From: Gammaproteobacteria bacterium
GTDB lineage: Bacteria > Pseudomonadota > Gammaproteobacteria > CAJXQU01
Reading direction: 5' to 3'
Length of the DNA stretch: 7,081 nt
Assembly: GCA_026984275.1 (NCBI GenBank)
Contig: JALSSM010000433.1
Location: 1-7,081 of the forward strand
Part shown: positions 1-6,396 of the stretch, one piece after another
Numbering within the stretch: position 1 is the stretch's first letter
Layout: each line of letters opens with the position of its first letter
Notes under the pieces: generated by a model
Seen by the model: only the letters and a program-made list of their open reading frames with translations
Database searches by the model: none
What the model was told of the DNA's origin: nothing
Position numbers and translations under genes: made by a program

Positions 1-2
1 CT

Positions 3-14
3 GTTGACGTCAAC
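3..14. repeat. 12-bp perfect palindrome GTTGACGTCAAC
   Basis: The sequence GTTGACGTCAAC equals its own reverse complement. It lies near the left edge, downstream (leftward) of the CRP-like site and the TTGACA hexamer. It could be an operator or simply overlap a further TTGACG -35-like element. No protein can be assigned from sequence alone. Confidence 0.5.
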
Positions 15-46
15 CCAACTTGACAATATTTTCATAAAAAAAGTGT

Positions 47-74
47 TTGCTACATGACATAAATTATGTGTCAA
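47..74 (-). promoter_or_regulatory. possible sigma-70 promoter pointing left
   Basis: A perfect -35 hexamer TTGACA lies at 74-69 on the minus strand. With a 16-base spacer the -10 would be TAGCAA (52-47), which matches TATAAT at only three of six positions. A poor -10 next to a good upstream CRP site is typical of an activator-dependent promoter. With transcription starting near 35-40, the CRP centre (94.5) would lie at about -55 to -60, near the classical class I position. An alternative -10 is CATAAT at 68-63, but it lacks a good -35. Confidence 0.35.
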
Positions 75-83
75 CACGACTAG

Positions 84-105
84 CAAAGTGATTATTCTCA
101 CAGAA
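84..105 (-). promoter_or_regulatory. CRP-like (cAMP receptor protein) binding site
   Basis: On the minus strand the core reads TGTGA-gaataa-TCACT (102-87). It matches the consensus TGTGA-N6-TCACA at nine of ten conserved positions with the exact 6-base spacing. It lies just upstream of a leftward TTGACA hexamer. E. coli hupB, the usual neighbour of lon, is known to have CRP-dependent transcription, so the site probably controls the gene past the left edge. Confidence 0.6.
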
Positions 106-117
106 TCAATCGATAAG

Positions 118-127
118 AGAATATTCT
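118..127. repeat. 10-bp perfect palindrome AGAATATTCT
   Basis: AGAATATTCT equals its own reverse complement and lies 16 bases from the CRP-like core, upstream of it relative to the leftward promoter. Perfect 10-bp palindromes do occur by chance in AT-rich DNA, so this is a weak candidate operator. Confidence 0.35.
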
Positions 128-257
128 GAACTTCAACTATTAGATAGAACTAACACAGACACAAACGAGATTTTTTTTATCTGTTCAGGCATAAATATCA
201 GAAAACAGTTTACAGGCAGGTAATAAAAAATAAGAATTTACAACTTTGAAGCATAGA

Positions 258-2681
258 TTAATGCGTTCTCAGTGTATCCTTACTCTTGCTTGCTTCAGTA
301 TTTTCCTTTTTTGCCGCATTTCCAGACTCATCTAATAACAATGGTTCCGGCATTGATTGTAATGCAACCTGTAGCACTTCATCAATCCATTTGACCGGTT
401 TGATGGTAATATTTTGTTTAATATTATCTGGAATTTCTGCAAGATCCCTTTCATTTTCATAAGGGATAAGGACAGTTTCTATTCCACCACGCAAAGCAGC
501 CAGTAGTTTTTCTTTCAATCCACCAATAGGGAGAACTTCACCGCGTAAGGTTATCTCACCGGTCATTGCAACACTGGCTTTTACAGGTATTCCTGTCAAA
601 GCAGATACAAGTGAGGTACACATACCGACACCGGCACTCGGCCCATCCTTTGGCGTTGCTCCTTCAGGAACGTGGAAATGGATATCGTTTTCCGCATAAA
701 AGTCAGGATTGATTCCCAGTAATTTACTTCGACTTCTGACAACGGTCACAGCGGCTTTGATCGACTCCTGCATAACGTCACCCAGTTGTCCGGTAAACGT
801 TTCTTTTCCCTTGCCTGGAACAATCACAGACTCGATAGTTAGTAACTCTCCTCCAACCTCGGTCCATGCAAGTCCAGTCACTTGTCCGACCTGATCCTGT
901 TGTTCTGCTTTTCCAAAACGAAAACGTTTTACACCCAGATACTTTTCGATATTTCGGGATGTTACAGAGATTTTTTTAGTGTTATTAGATTGTTTTTCAG
1001 AAAGGATTTGTTTAACAACTTTCCGACAAATTTTGGCTATTTCTCTTTCCAGTGATCTGACACCGGCTTCTCGTGTGTAATAACGGACAATATCTCTAAT
1101 GGCATTCTCTGAAATACTGATCTCACTTTTCTTCAGACCATTATTTTTAATCTGCTTTTCTAACAGATATTTTGTCGCAATATTGATTTTTTCATCTTCG
1201 GTATATCCGGAGATCCTGATCACTTCCATACGATCAAGCAGTGGTGATGAAATATTCAGACTGTTTGCCGTGGTGACAAACATCACTTCAGAAAGATCAT
1301 AATCAACTTCCAGATAATGATCATTAAATGTACTGTTTTGTTCGGGATCGAGAACTTCCAGCAAGGCAGAAGCTGGATCCCCTCTGAAATCAGCGGCCAT
1401 TTTGTCGATTTCATCAAGCAGAATAAGAGGATTACGTGTACCCACTTTAGCCATGTTCTGAACAATCTTGCCGGGCATAGACCCTACATAAGTACGCCGA
1501 TGACCACGGATCTCAGCTTCATCCCGCATACCACCCAGAGACATACGCACAAACTTTCTATTGGTCGCTCTGGCTATTGAACGTCCAAGAGAGGTTTTAC
1601 CCACACCGGGAGGACCCACCAGACAAAGAATAGGACCTTTTAACTTCTTAACACGCTGTTGTACCGCAAGATATTCGAGAATGCGTTCTTTAACCTTTTC
1701 AAGACCATAATGATCATCTTCCAGAATGGCTTCTGCCTTATCAATATCGCGGCTAATCTTATTTCGTTTTTTCCAGGGAATACTGACCATCCAGTCAATA
1801 TAGTTTCTAACCACTGTCGCTTCAGCTGACATGGGTGACATCATTTTCAGTTTCTTCAATTCTGAATTGGCCTTTTCCAAGGCCTCTTTGCTCATGCCGG
1901 CTTTTTCTATCTTGCGCTCCAGCTCATCCAGATCACTGCCACCTTCATCAATTTCACCGAGCTCTTTTTGAATGGCCTTCATCTGTTCATTCAAATAGTA
2001 CTCACGCTGGCTTTTTTCCATTTGTCGCTTGACGCGCCCACGGAGCTTTTTCTCGACCTGTAACAGATCCATCTCAGCTTCCATCAGTCCGATCAGATGT
2101 TCCAGACGTTTTGCCACATCGATGATTTCAAGGACTTCCTGCTTTTCCTCAAGCTTGATAGACATATGTGCTGCAACGGTATCAGCCAGCCGATCAGGCT
2201 CATCAATACTTGAAAGAGAAGATATGATTTCAGGCGGGATCTTTTTATTCAGTTTTACATACTGTTCAAACGTAGAAGTAACAGAACGCATAATCACTTC
2301 GATTTCAAGCTCATCGAGAACTGAATGTTCTATGACTTCAACAGTGGCTGTTGCATAGTCACCATCATTATCCATATCCAGCAAACGTGCCCGTTGCTCA
2401 CCTTCGACAAGAACTTTGATCGTCCCATCAGGTAGTTTTAACAATTGCAGAATATTAGCGAGTGTCCCTACATGAAAAATATCATCAATTCCCGGATCGT
2501 CATCACCGGCATTTCTCTGTGCGAGGAGAAAAATCTGTTTGTTTGACTCCATGGCCGTTTCGAGGGCTTTGACAGATCGTTCACGACCCACAAACAGCGG
2601 AATGACCATGTGTGGATAAACCACGACATCTCTTAGTGGAAGAAGGGGGACACTTAGTGTTTCAGTACTTATGATATTGAT
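258..2681 (-). CDS. lon: ATP-dependent protease Lon, with a likely non-canonical ATC start
   Basis: Cytosolic hexameric AAA+ serine protease that unfolds and degrades misfolded and short-lived regulatory proteins. Counted from the proposed ATC start (807 aa): N-terminal substrate domain (about 10-205, with VPLLPLRDVVVYP), helical coiled-coil linker, AAA+ module with Walker A GPPGVGKT (Lys362) and Walker B LLDEID (Asp423, Glu424), and a C-terminal Ser-Lys protease domain with catalytic Ser682 in PKDGPSAG and Lys725 in GGLKEKLL. Lys362 has the same number as in E. coli Lon, so no net insertion or deletion lies upstream if ATC is residue 1. A 3-residue insertion near 560 shifts Ser679 to 682. 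The first conventional start, GTG at 2624, would give 788 aa and remove the conserved first beta-strand. The C-terminus has a charged tail about 20 residues longer than E. coli Lon. The gene follows clpX by about 23 bases with no obvious promoter of its own. Family assignment is certain; the start is not. Confidence 0.97.
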   Translation of the reverse strand: MNIISTETLSVPLLPLRDVVVYPHMVIPLFVGRERSVKALETAMESNKQIFLLAQRNAGDDDPGIDDIFHVGTLANILQLLKLPDGTIKVLVEGEQRARLLDMDNDGDYATATVEVIEHSVLDELEIEVIMRSVTSTFEQYVKLNKKIPPEIISSLSSIDEPDRLADTVAAHMSIKLEEKQEVLEIIDVAKRLEHLIGLMEAEMDLLQVEKKLRGRVKRQMEKSQREYYLNEQMKAIQKELGEIDEGGSDLDELERKIEKAGMSKEALEKANSELKKLKMMSPMSAEATVVRNYIDWMVSIPWKKRNKISRDIDKAEAILEDDHYGLEKVKERILEYLAVQQRVKKLKGPILCLVGPPGVGKTSLGRSIARATNRKFVRMSLGGMRDEAEIRGHRRTYVGSMPGKIVQNMAKVGTRNPLILLDEIDKMAADFRGDPASALLEVLDPEQNSTFNDHYLEVDYDLSEVMFVTTANSLNISSPLLDRMEVIRISGYTEDEKINIATKYLLEKQIKNNGLKKSEISISENAIRDIVRYYTREAGVRSLEREIAKICRKVVKQILSEKQSNNTKKISVTSRNIEKYLGVKRFRFGKAEQQDQVGQVTGLAWTEVGGELLTIESVIVPGKGKETFTGQLGDVMQESIKAAVTVVRSRSKLLGINPDFYAENDIHFHVPEGATPKDGPSAGVGMCTSLVSALTGIPVKASVAMTGEITLRGEVLPIGGLKEKLLAALRGGIETVLIPYENERDLAEIPDNIKQNITIKPVKWIDEVLQVALQSMPEPLLLDESGNAAKKENTEASKSKDTLRTH

Positions 2682-2693
2682 GTTAGTTTCTCT
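2679..2693 (-). promoter_or_regulatory. proposed lon translation start (ATC) with weak Shine-Dalgarno
   Basis: Read leftward, the segment is AGAGAAACTAACATC. A weak purine core (AGAGA, 2693-2689) lies 7 bases before ATC at 2681-2679. The lon frame is open from a TGA at 2702-2700 and contains no ATG, GTG, TTG or CTG before the GTG at 2624. ATC is followed by an Asn codon, as Met1-Asn2 is in E. coli Lon, and the register to LPLRDVVVYP is identical. ATC (2675) and ATA (2672) just downstream are alternatives. Confidence 0.5.
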
Positions 2694-2704
2694 ATATTCT
2701 CAGT

Positions 2705-3985
2705 TTATTCAGAAGCTGCTTTCGGCAAATCGGAATCCTCATAGATCAGAATCGGTTTGGATTCCCCGGTGATAACCGTCTCATCAACAACGACTTTACT
2801 GACATTTTCCATCGACGGAATATCGTACATGGTTTCCAGTAAATTCTGTTCAATGATCGAGCGTAAACCACGAGCGCCTGTTTTCCGTTCAAGTGCTTTT
2901 CTTGCCACTTCCAGCAGGGCTTCCTTACGGAATTCAAGCTCGACACCTTCCATTTCAAATAATTTTGAATACTGCTTGGTCAGTGAGTTTTTAGGTTCAA
3001 CTAATATTTCGACAAGCTGTTCTTCTTCAAGTTCTTCTAAAGTCGCAATAACAGGTAAACGACCGATAAATTCAGGGATCAAACCATATTTAATCAGATC
3101 TTCCGGCTCGACCTCGTTCAGAAGCTCCCCGACACTACGGCTCTCATCTTTACTTTTGACTTCAGCAGAAAAGCCGATGCCGCCTTTCTCTGATCGATCA
3201 CGAATAATTTTATCCAGCCCAGCAAAAGCTCCACCACAAATAAACAGAATATTGGCCGTATTAACCTGTAAAAACTCCTGTTGTGGATGTTTGCGTCCAC
3301 CTTGTGGAGGAACGGATGCAACAGTACCCTCAATCAATTTGAGTAGTGCCTGTTGAACACCTTCACCCGAAACATCACGTGTGATGGAAGGGTTATCTGA
3401 TTTGCGGGAAATCTTGTCGATCTCGTCAATATAGACGATACCACGCTGTGCCTTATCAACATCATAATCACATTTCTGTAATAATTTCTGAATAATGTTT
3501 TCAACGTCTTCACCAACATAACCTGCTTCGGTTAGCGTTGTTGCATCAGCCATGGTAAAAGGAACATTGAGCATTCTGGCCAATGTTTCAGCTAACAGTG
3601 TTTTACCACTACCGGTCGGTCCGATCAGCAATACATTACTCTTGGACAGCTCTACATCGTCCTTTTTAACGCTGGTATCAAGACGTTTATAATGATTATA
3701 AACCGCTACAGAGAGGATTTTTTTGGCCTGTTTCTGTCCGATGACGTATTCATCGAGCAAATCTTTGATCTCATGCGGTGTTGGTAGTTTACCTTCACTA
3801 CCGCTGACAGATTTCTCCTGGATCTCTTCCTTGATAATGTCATTACAAAGATCGACACATTCATCACAGATAAAGACTGAAGGACCTGCAATCAGCTTTC
3901 TGACTTCATGCTGGCTCTTTCCACAGAAGGAACAATACAGCAGTCGATCACCGTCATTCCCATCATCCTTTTTATCGTCGCTCAT
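2705..3985 (-). CDS. clpX: ClpX, ATP-dependent unfoldase subunit of ClpXP
   Basis: Hexameric AAA+ unfoldase that recognises degron-bearing proteins such as ssrA-tagged chains, unfolds them and threads them into ClpP. The 426-aa product has the usual family length. The N-terminal zinc-binding domain shows Cys18, Cys21, Cys40 and Cys43 (YCSFCGKS and FICDECVD). The AAA+ domain has Walker A GPTGSGKT (Lys128), pore-1 loop GYVG (155-158), Walker B IVYIDEIDKI, an RKH loop within GGRKHPQQEF, the ClpP-docking loop GGIGFSAEV, and sensor 2 GARGLRS near the C-terminus. The ATG at 3985 has an AGAGG Shine-Dalgarno 6 bases upstream (with a nearer TAAGG) and puts the zinc finger at the normal position. It lies 67 bases after clpP and immediately before lon, so co-transcription with clpP is likely. 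All key residues are present. Confidence 0.98.
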   Translation of the reverse strand: MSDDKKDDGNDGDRLLYCSFCGKSQHEVRKLIAGPSVFICDECVDLCNDIIKEEIQEKSVSGSEGKLPTPHEIKDLLDEYVIGQKQAKKILSVAVYNHYKRLDTSVKKDDVELSKSNVLLIGPTGSGKTLLAETLARMLNVPFTMADATTLTEAGYVGEDVENIIQKLLQKCDYDVDKAQRGIVYIDEIDKISRKSDNPSITRDVSGEGVQQALLKLIEGTVASVPPQGGRKHPQQEFLQVNTANILFICGGAFAGLDKIIRDRSEKGGIGFSAEVKSKDESRSVGELLNEVEPEDLIKYGLIPEFIGRLPVIATLEELEEEQLVEILVEPKNSLTKQYSKLFEMEGVELEFRKEALLEVARKALERKTGARGLRSIIEQNLLETMYDIPSMENVSKVVVDETVITGESKPILIYEDSDLPKAASE

Positions 3986-4005
3986 ACCTTACCTCTAAAA
4001 CTGAT

Positions 4006-4029
4006 CAGGTGGATTAATAATATCACCTG
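4006..4029 (-). promoter_or_regulatory. inverted repeat in the clpP-clpX gap
   Basis: CAGGTG (4006-4011) and CACCTG (4024-4029) form a perfect 6-bp dyad with a 12-base AT-rich loop. An overlapping 8-bp palindrome CTGATCAG lies at 4001-4008. There is no T-run after it, so it is not a typical terminator. In the mRNA the ACCU of the second arm could instead pair with AGGU in the clpX Shine-Dalgarno. An AT-rich TATATA at 4035-4030 lacks a matching -35. Function unknown. Confidence 0.35.
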
Positions 4030-4052
4030 TATATATTGTGAGACAGTCTTTT

Positions 4053-4733
4053 TTACTGATCTTCTGCAACCTGACTTCGGCTTTCCAGCACAGTATCAAT
4101 GAGACCATATTCTGCCGCTTCGGCAGCACTCATAAAGTTATCTCTTTCAGTATCTTTCTGGATAGTCTCTATCGGCTGTCCAGTATGTGATGCCATGATA
4201 CCGTTGAGATTCTCACGCATTTTCAGGATCTCTCTAGCATGTATATCGACATCTGTGGCCTGACCTTGAAAACCGCCTAATGGCTGATGGATCATGACAC
4301 GTGAATTTGGCAGTGCATACCGCTTTCCTGCAGCGCCCCCAGTCAGCAATAATGAGCCCATACTGGCTGCCTGACCAATACACATCGTGCTAACATCAGC
4401 CTTAATAAATTGCATAGTATCGTAGATAGCCATGCCCGCTGTGACCACACCACCTGGCGAATTAATGTAAAAGTGGATGTCTTTGTCAGGGTTTTCAGAT
4501 TCCAGAAACAGCATCTGGGCAACAATGACATTAGCCACCTGATCTTCTACAGGTCCGATCAGAAAAATGACACGCTCTTTCAGGAGTCGGGAGTAAATAT
4601 CATAAGACCGTTCACCACGAGCCGTTTGTTCTACAACCATGGGGATGAGGTTCAGGGCCGTTGTCTCGCTGGACAGCCCGGAGTTAAGACCAGAATGCTG
4701 GCCAGCTAGTATTTGTGAGTCATAAACTGACAT
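4053..4733 (-). CDS. clpP: ClpP, ATP-dependent Clp protease proteolytic subunit
   Basis: Serine peptidase that assembles into a two-ring tetradecamer and degrades proteins delivered by ClpX or ClpA in the cytosol. In the 226-aa product the catalytic triad is Ser124 (GQAASMG), His149 (MIHQPLGG) and Asp198 (DTERD), spaced exactly as in E. coli. The oligomer handle region and INSPGG loop are intact. The N-terminal leader before the mature-like NLIPMVVEQ is about 27 residues, roughly twice the 14-residue E. coli propeptide; it is rich in Ser and Gly and presumably removed by self-processing. The ATG at 4733 has AGAGG 11 bases upstream, a rather long spacing. It begins 18 bases after the tig stop and precedes clpX, so tig-clpP-clpX look co-transcribed. 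Identification is firm; the exact processing site is inferred. Confidence 0.98.
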   Translation of the reverse strand: MSVYDSQILAGQHSGLNSGLSSETTALNLIPMVVEQTARGERSYDIYSRLLKERVIFLIGPVEDQVANVIVAQMLFLESENPDKDIHFYINSPGGVVTAGMAIYDTMQFIKADVSTMCIGQAASMGSLLLTGGAAGKRYALPNSRVMIHQPLGGFQGQATDVDIHAREILKMRENLNGIMASHTGQPIETIQKDTERDNFMSAAEAAEYGLIDTVLESRSQVAEDQ

Positions 4734-4751
4734 GTAATCATTTACCTCTAT

Positions 4752-6071
4752 TTATTCGTCGGCAGATTCAGGGTTCATCAAGGCATCAAAAGAGATCGGA
4801 TCAGGCGTCACCTTTGCCTGTTCCATAATCCAGTTAACGACTTCCTCTTCCAGAACCATGCTCTGAACCTCGGCCAGTCGACTCTGATCCGCATAGTAAT
4901 ACTGTACTAATGCTGCAGGATCTTCATAACTGGCTCCAATCGTTTCAACCATCGTTCTGACCTTGGCCGGATCAGCCTTCATTTCGTTTGCCTTGATAAT
5001 CTCTGACATAAGCAATCCTAATGCCACTCTTTTCTTTGCTTCTTCCTCAAACGTATCTTTGTCAAGAGAATCAAGGTGTTCCGCCGGCAAACCTTGTTGT
5101 GCAAGACGTTGTTTTGATGACTCCAGTAATTGCTCTGTCTCACTTTTTACCAGAGATTGAGGTAAATCAAATTGATTCGCATCATATAAAGCATTTAAAA
5201 CCCTGGTCTTAGCCTGATTTTTGACACGTTGATCACATTCTCTCTCCATATTCTCACGAATTTTTTCCCTGAAAGCGTCCAGACCACCCTCCTCGACACC
5301 AAATTGCTTGAAAAACTCATCATTGAGTTCTGGTAATTCAGGCTCGGACACCTTATTCATTGTGACTTCAAATCGTACGGCTTTTCCAGCCAGATCCTGA
5401 TTCTGATATGGGGTTGGGAATTCAAGATCAAGACTGGTTTTTTCACCGGCTTTTAAGCCCACAAGTCCTTCTTCAAAACCAGCGATAAATCGATTCGAAC
5501 CAAGTACGATGTCAAAATCTTCTGCCGCACCACCTTCAAACTTCTCATCACCGAGGAATCCTTCAAAATCGATATTGACCTGATCACCCATCTCAGCTTT
5601 GCGATCAACTTCTTTAAAACTGGACTGCTGTGATCTCAGGTTCTCAACCATCTTATCGACATCGGCATCCGTGACTTCGCAAGTCGGTAAAGAAATCTCC
5701 AGTTTTTCAATCGGGTTAATGGTCACTTCGGGATAAACTTCAAAGACGGCCGTATAGGACAAACCTTTATCCGAAGCATCCCTTTCCTGTTGTTCAATGG
5801 ATGGCTGCCCTGCCGGTTGTAGCTTTTCTGCTTCCAGCGCTTCAACATAAGTTTCACGCATGACTTCACTAAGGACTTCCAGTCTGATCTGTTGGCCGTA
5901 ACGTTGTTGTATGACTTTTACAGGCACTTTGCCTCTGCGAAAACCATCTATCCGTGCTGTCTTAGTAAGTGATTGCAGACGATTTTTAATTTCGCCTTCG
6001 ATACGATCTTCGGGTACATCAACCCGCATACGGCGTTCCAACGCCCCTGTAGATTCAACAGAAACCTGCAT
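4752..6071 (-). CDS. tig: trigger factor, ribosome-associated chaperone and peptidyl-prolyl isomerase
   Basis: Binds ribosomal protein uL23 at the exit tunnel and shelters nascent chains; the middle domain catalyses prolyl cis-trans isomerisation. The 439-aa product is close to the 432 aa of E. coli. The ribosome-docking signature GFRRGKVP lies at residues 43-50, the same numbers as in E. coli. The FKBP-type domain spans about 150-245 (GDQVNIDFEGF, then IAGFEEGLVGLKAGE). The helical C-terminal arm domain follows, ending in an acidic tail. The start ATG at 6071 is preceded by GAGG and AGGA at 9 and 4 bases. It lies 47 bases after the tRNA-Leu gene with no terminator seen between them, and 18 bases before clpP. 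A heat-shock-like promoter match lies inside the FKBP coding region (5406-5432). Nothing appears broken or fused. Confidence 0.98.
   Translation of the reverse strand: MQVSVESTGALERRMRVDVPEDRIEGEIKNRLQSLTKTARIDGFRRGKVPVKVIQQRYGQQIRLEVLSEVMRETYVEALEAEKLQPAGQPSIEQQERDASDKGLSYTAVFEVYPEVTINPIEKLEISLPTCEVTDADVDKMVENLRSQQSSFKEVDRKAEMGDQVNIDFEGFLGDEKFEGGAAEDFDIVLGSNRFIAGFEEGLVGLKAGEKTSLDLEFPTPYQNQDLAGKAVRFEVTMNKVSEPELPELNDEFFKQFGVEEGGLDAFREKIRENMERECDQRVKNQAKTRVLNALYDANQFDLPQSLVKSETEQLLESSKQRLAQQGLPAEHLDSLDKDTFEEEAKKRVALGLLMSEIIKANEMKADPAKVRTMVETIGASYEDPAALVQYYYADQSRLAEVQSMVLEEEVVNWIMEQAKVTPDPISFDALMNPESADE
5406..5432 (-). promoter_or_regulatory. possible sigma-32 heat-shock promoter match inside tig
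   Basis: On the minus strand CTTGAT (5432-5427), a 13-base spacer, then CCCCATAT (5413-5406). The sigma-32 consensus is about CTTGAA, 13-15 bases, CCCCATnT, so one mismatch remains. It would start transcripts near 5398, about 665 bases before clpP, and serve clpP-clpX-lon. However, the bases encode a conserved trigger factor segment (LDLEFPTPY), which may create the match by coincidence. Confidence 0.2.
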
Positions 6072-6108
6072 TTAATCCTGCCTCAGTGGTTAAAAAATAG
6101 TTAGAAAT

Positions 6109-6262
<154 letters not shown>

Positions 6263-6291
6263 CGTTACATGAAAGTCTGATGTACTTCTTT

Positions 6292-6331
6292 TTGTCATAG
6301 ACTTAACATTTATTCATCATTCAGTTAGAGT
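6292..6331 (+). promoter_or_regulatory. candidate promoters of the aspartokinase gene
   Basis: Two overlapping sigma-70-like pairs, each with a 17-base spacer and 9 of 12 consensus matches, are visible: TTGTCA (6292-6297) with CATCAT (6315-6320), and TTAACA (6303-6308) with TAGAGT (6326-6331). Starts would lie near 6327 or 6338, leaving a leader of 60-70 bases. That is too short for a lysine riboswitch, and none is apparent. Confidence 0.4.
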
Positions 6332-6396
6332 TGCCGCCTTTATCAGGTCTGATTCGATCATTAACTTAAAATCACAGTGGTTATTTTTAAAACAAA

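Larger units (their letters stand above)
1..257 (-). other. AT-rich intergenic region downstream of lon, probably the promoter region of a gene beyond the left edge
   Basis: No open reading frame of credible length is present on either strand. The region is AT-rich and holds a CRP-like operator, a TTGACA hexamer pointing left, and two short perfect palindromes, all listed separately. A weak 5-bp inverted repeat (CTGTT/AACAG, 181-208) lies next to a T-run, but the T-run is on the wrong side for a terminator in either direction, so I see no convincing lon terminator. In E. coli and many relatives lon is followed in the same direction by hupB. The leftward regulatory signals fit that layout, but the gene itself is not visible. 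Confidence 0.6.

Noticed and set aside
181..208. Hairpin CTGTT/AACAG beside an eight-T run as the lon terminator
   Set aside because: The stem is short with an 18-base loop, and the T-run precedes rather than follows the stem on the plus strand and reads as A on the minus strand.
258..2624. Lon starting at GTG 2624 (788 aa)
   Set aside because: This start removes the conserved LPLRDVV strand that is encoded in frame directly upstream, and it has no Shine-Dalgarno; it is only the first conventional start codon.
2644..2654. GTG at 2653-2651 as lon start with a miscounted C-run
   Set aside because: It would need an extra base in the CCCCC run, lacks a ribosome binding site, and gives a shorter N-terminus than the family; the intact frame already aligns without a shift.
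2029..3356. Plus-strand open frames opposite lon and clpX (for example 2029-2358 and 2757-3356)
   Set aside because: They are antisense to strongly conserved genes, have serine-rich low-information translations typical of shadow frames, and lack ribosome binding sites.
4705..4741. 11-codon upstream mini-ORF (ATG 4741) overlapping the clpP start
   Set aside because: Its ATG is only 3 bases from AGAGG, too close for efficient initiation, and so short a frame is expected by chance.
5413..5426. CTTGAA with CCCCATAT as a heat-shock promoter using the nearer -35
   Set aside because: The spacer is only 7 bases; the CTTGAT six bases further upstream gives the proper 13-base spacing and is the only version worth noting.
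6338..6396. Lysine riboswitch in front of the aspartokinase
   Set aside because: The available leader is about 60-70 bases, much shorter than the roughly 170-base lysine aptamer, and no matching helices are apparent.
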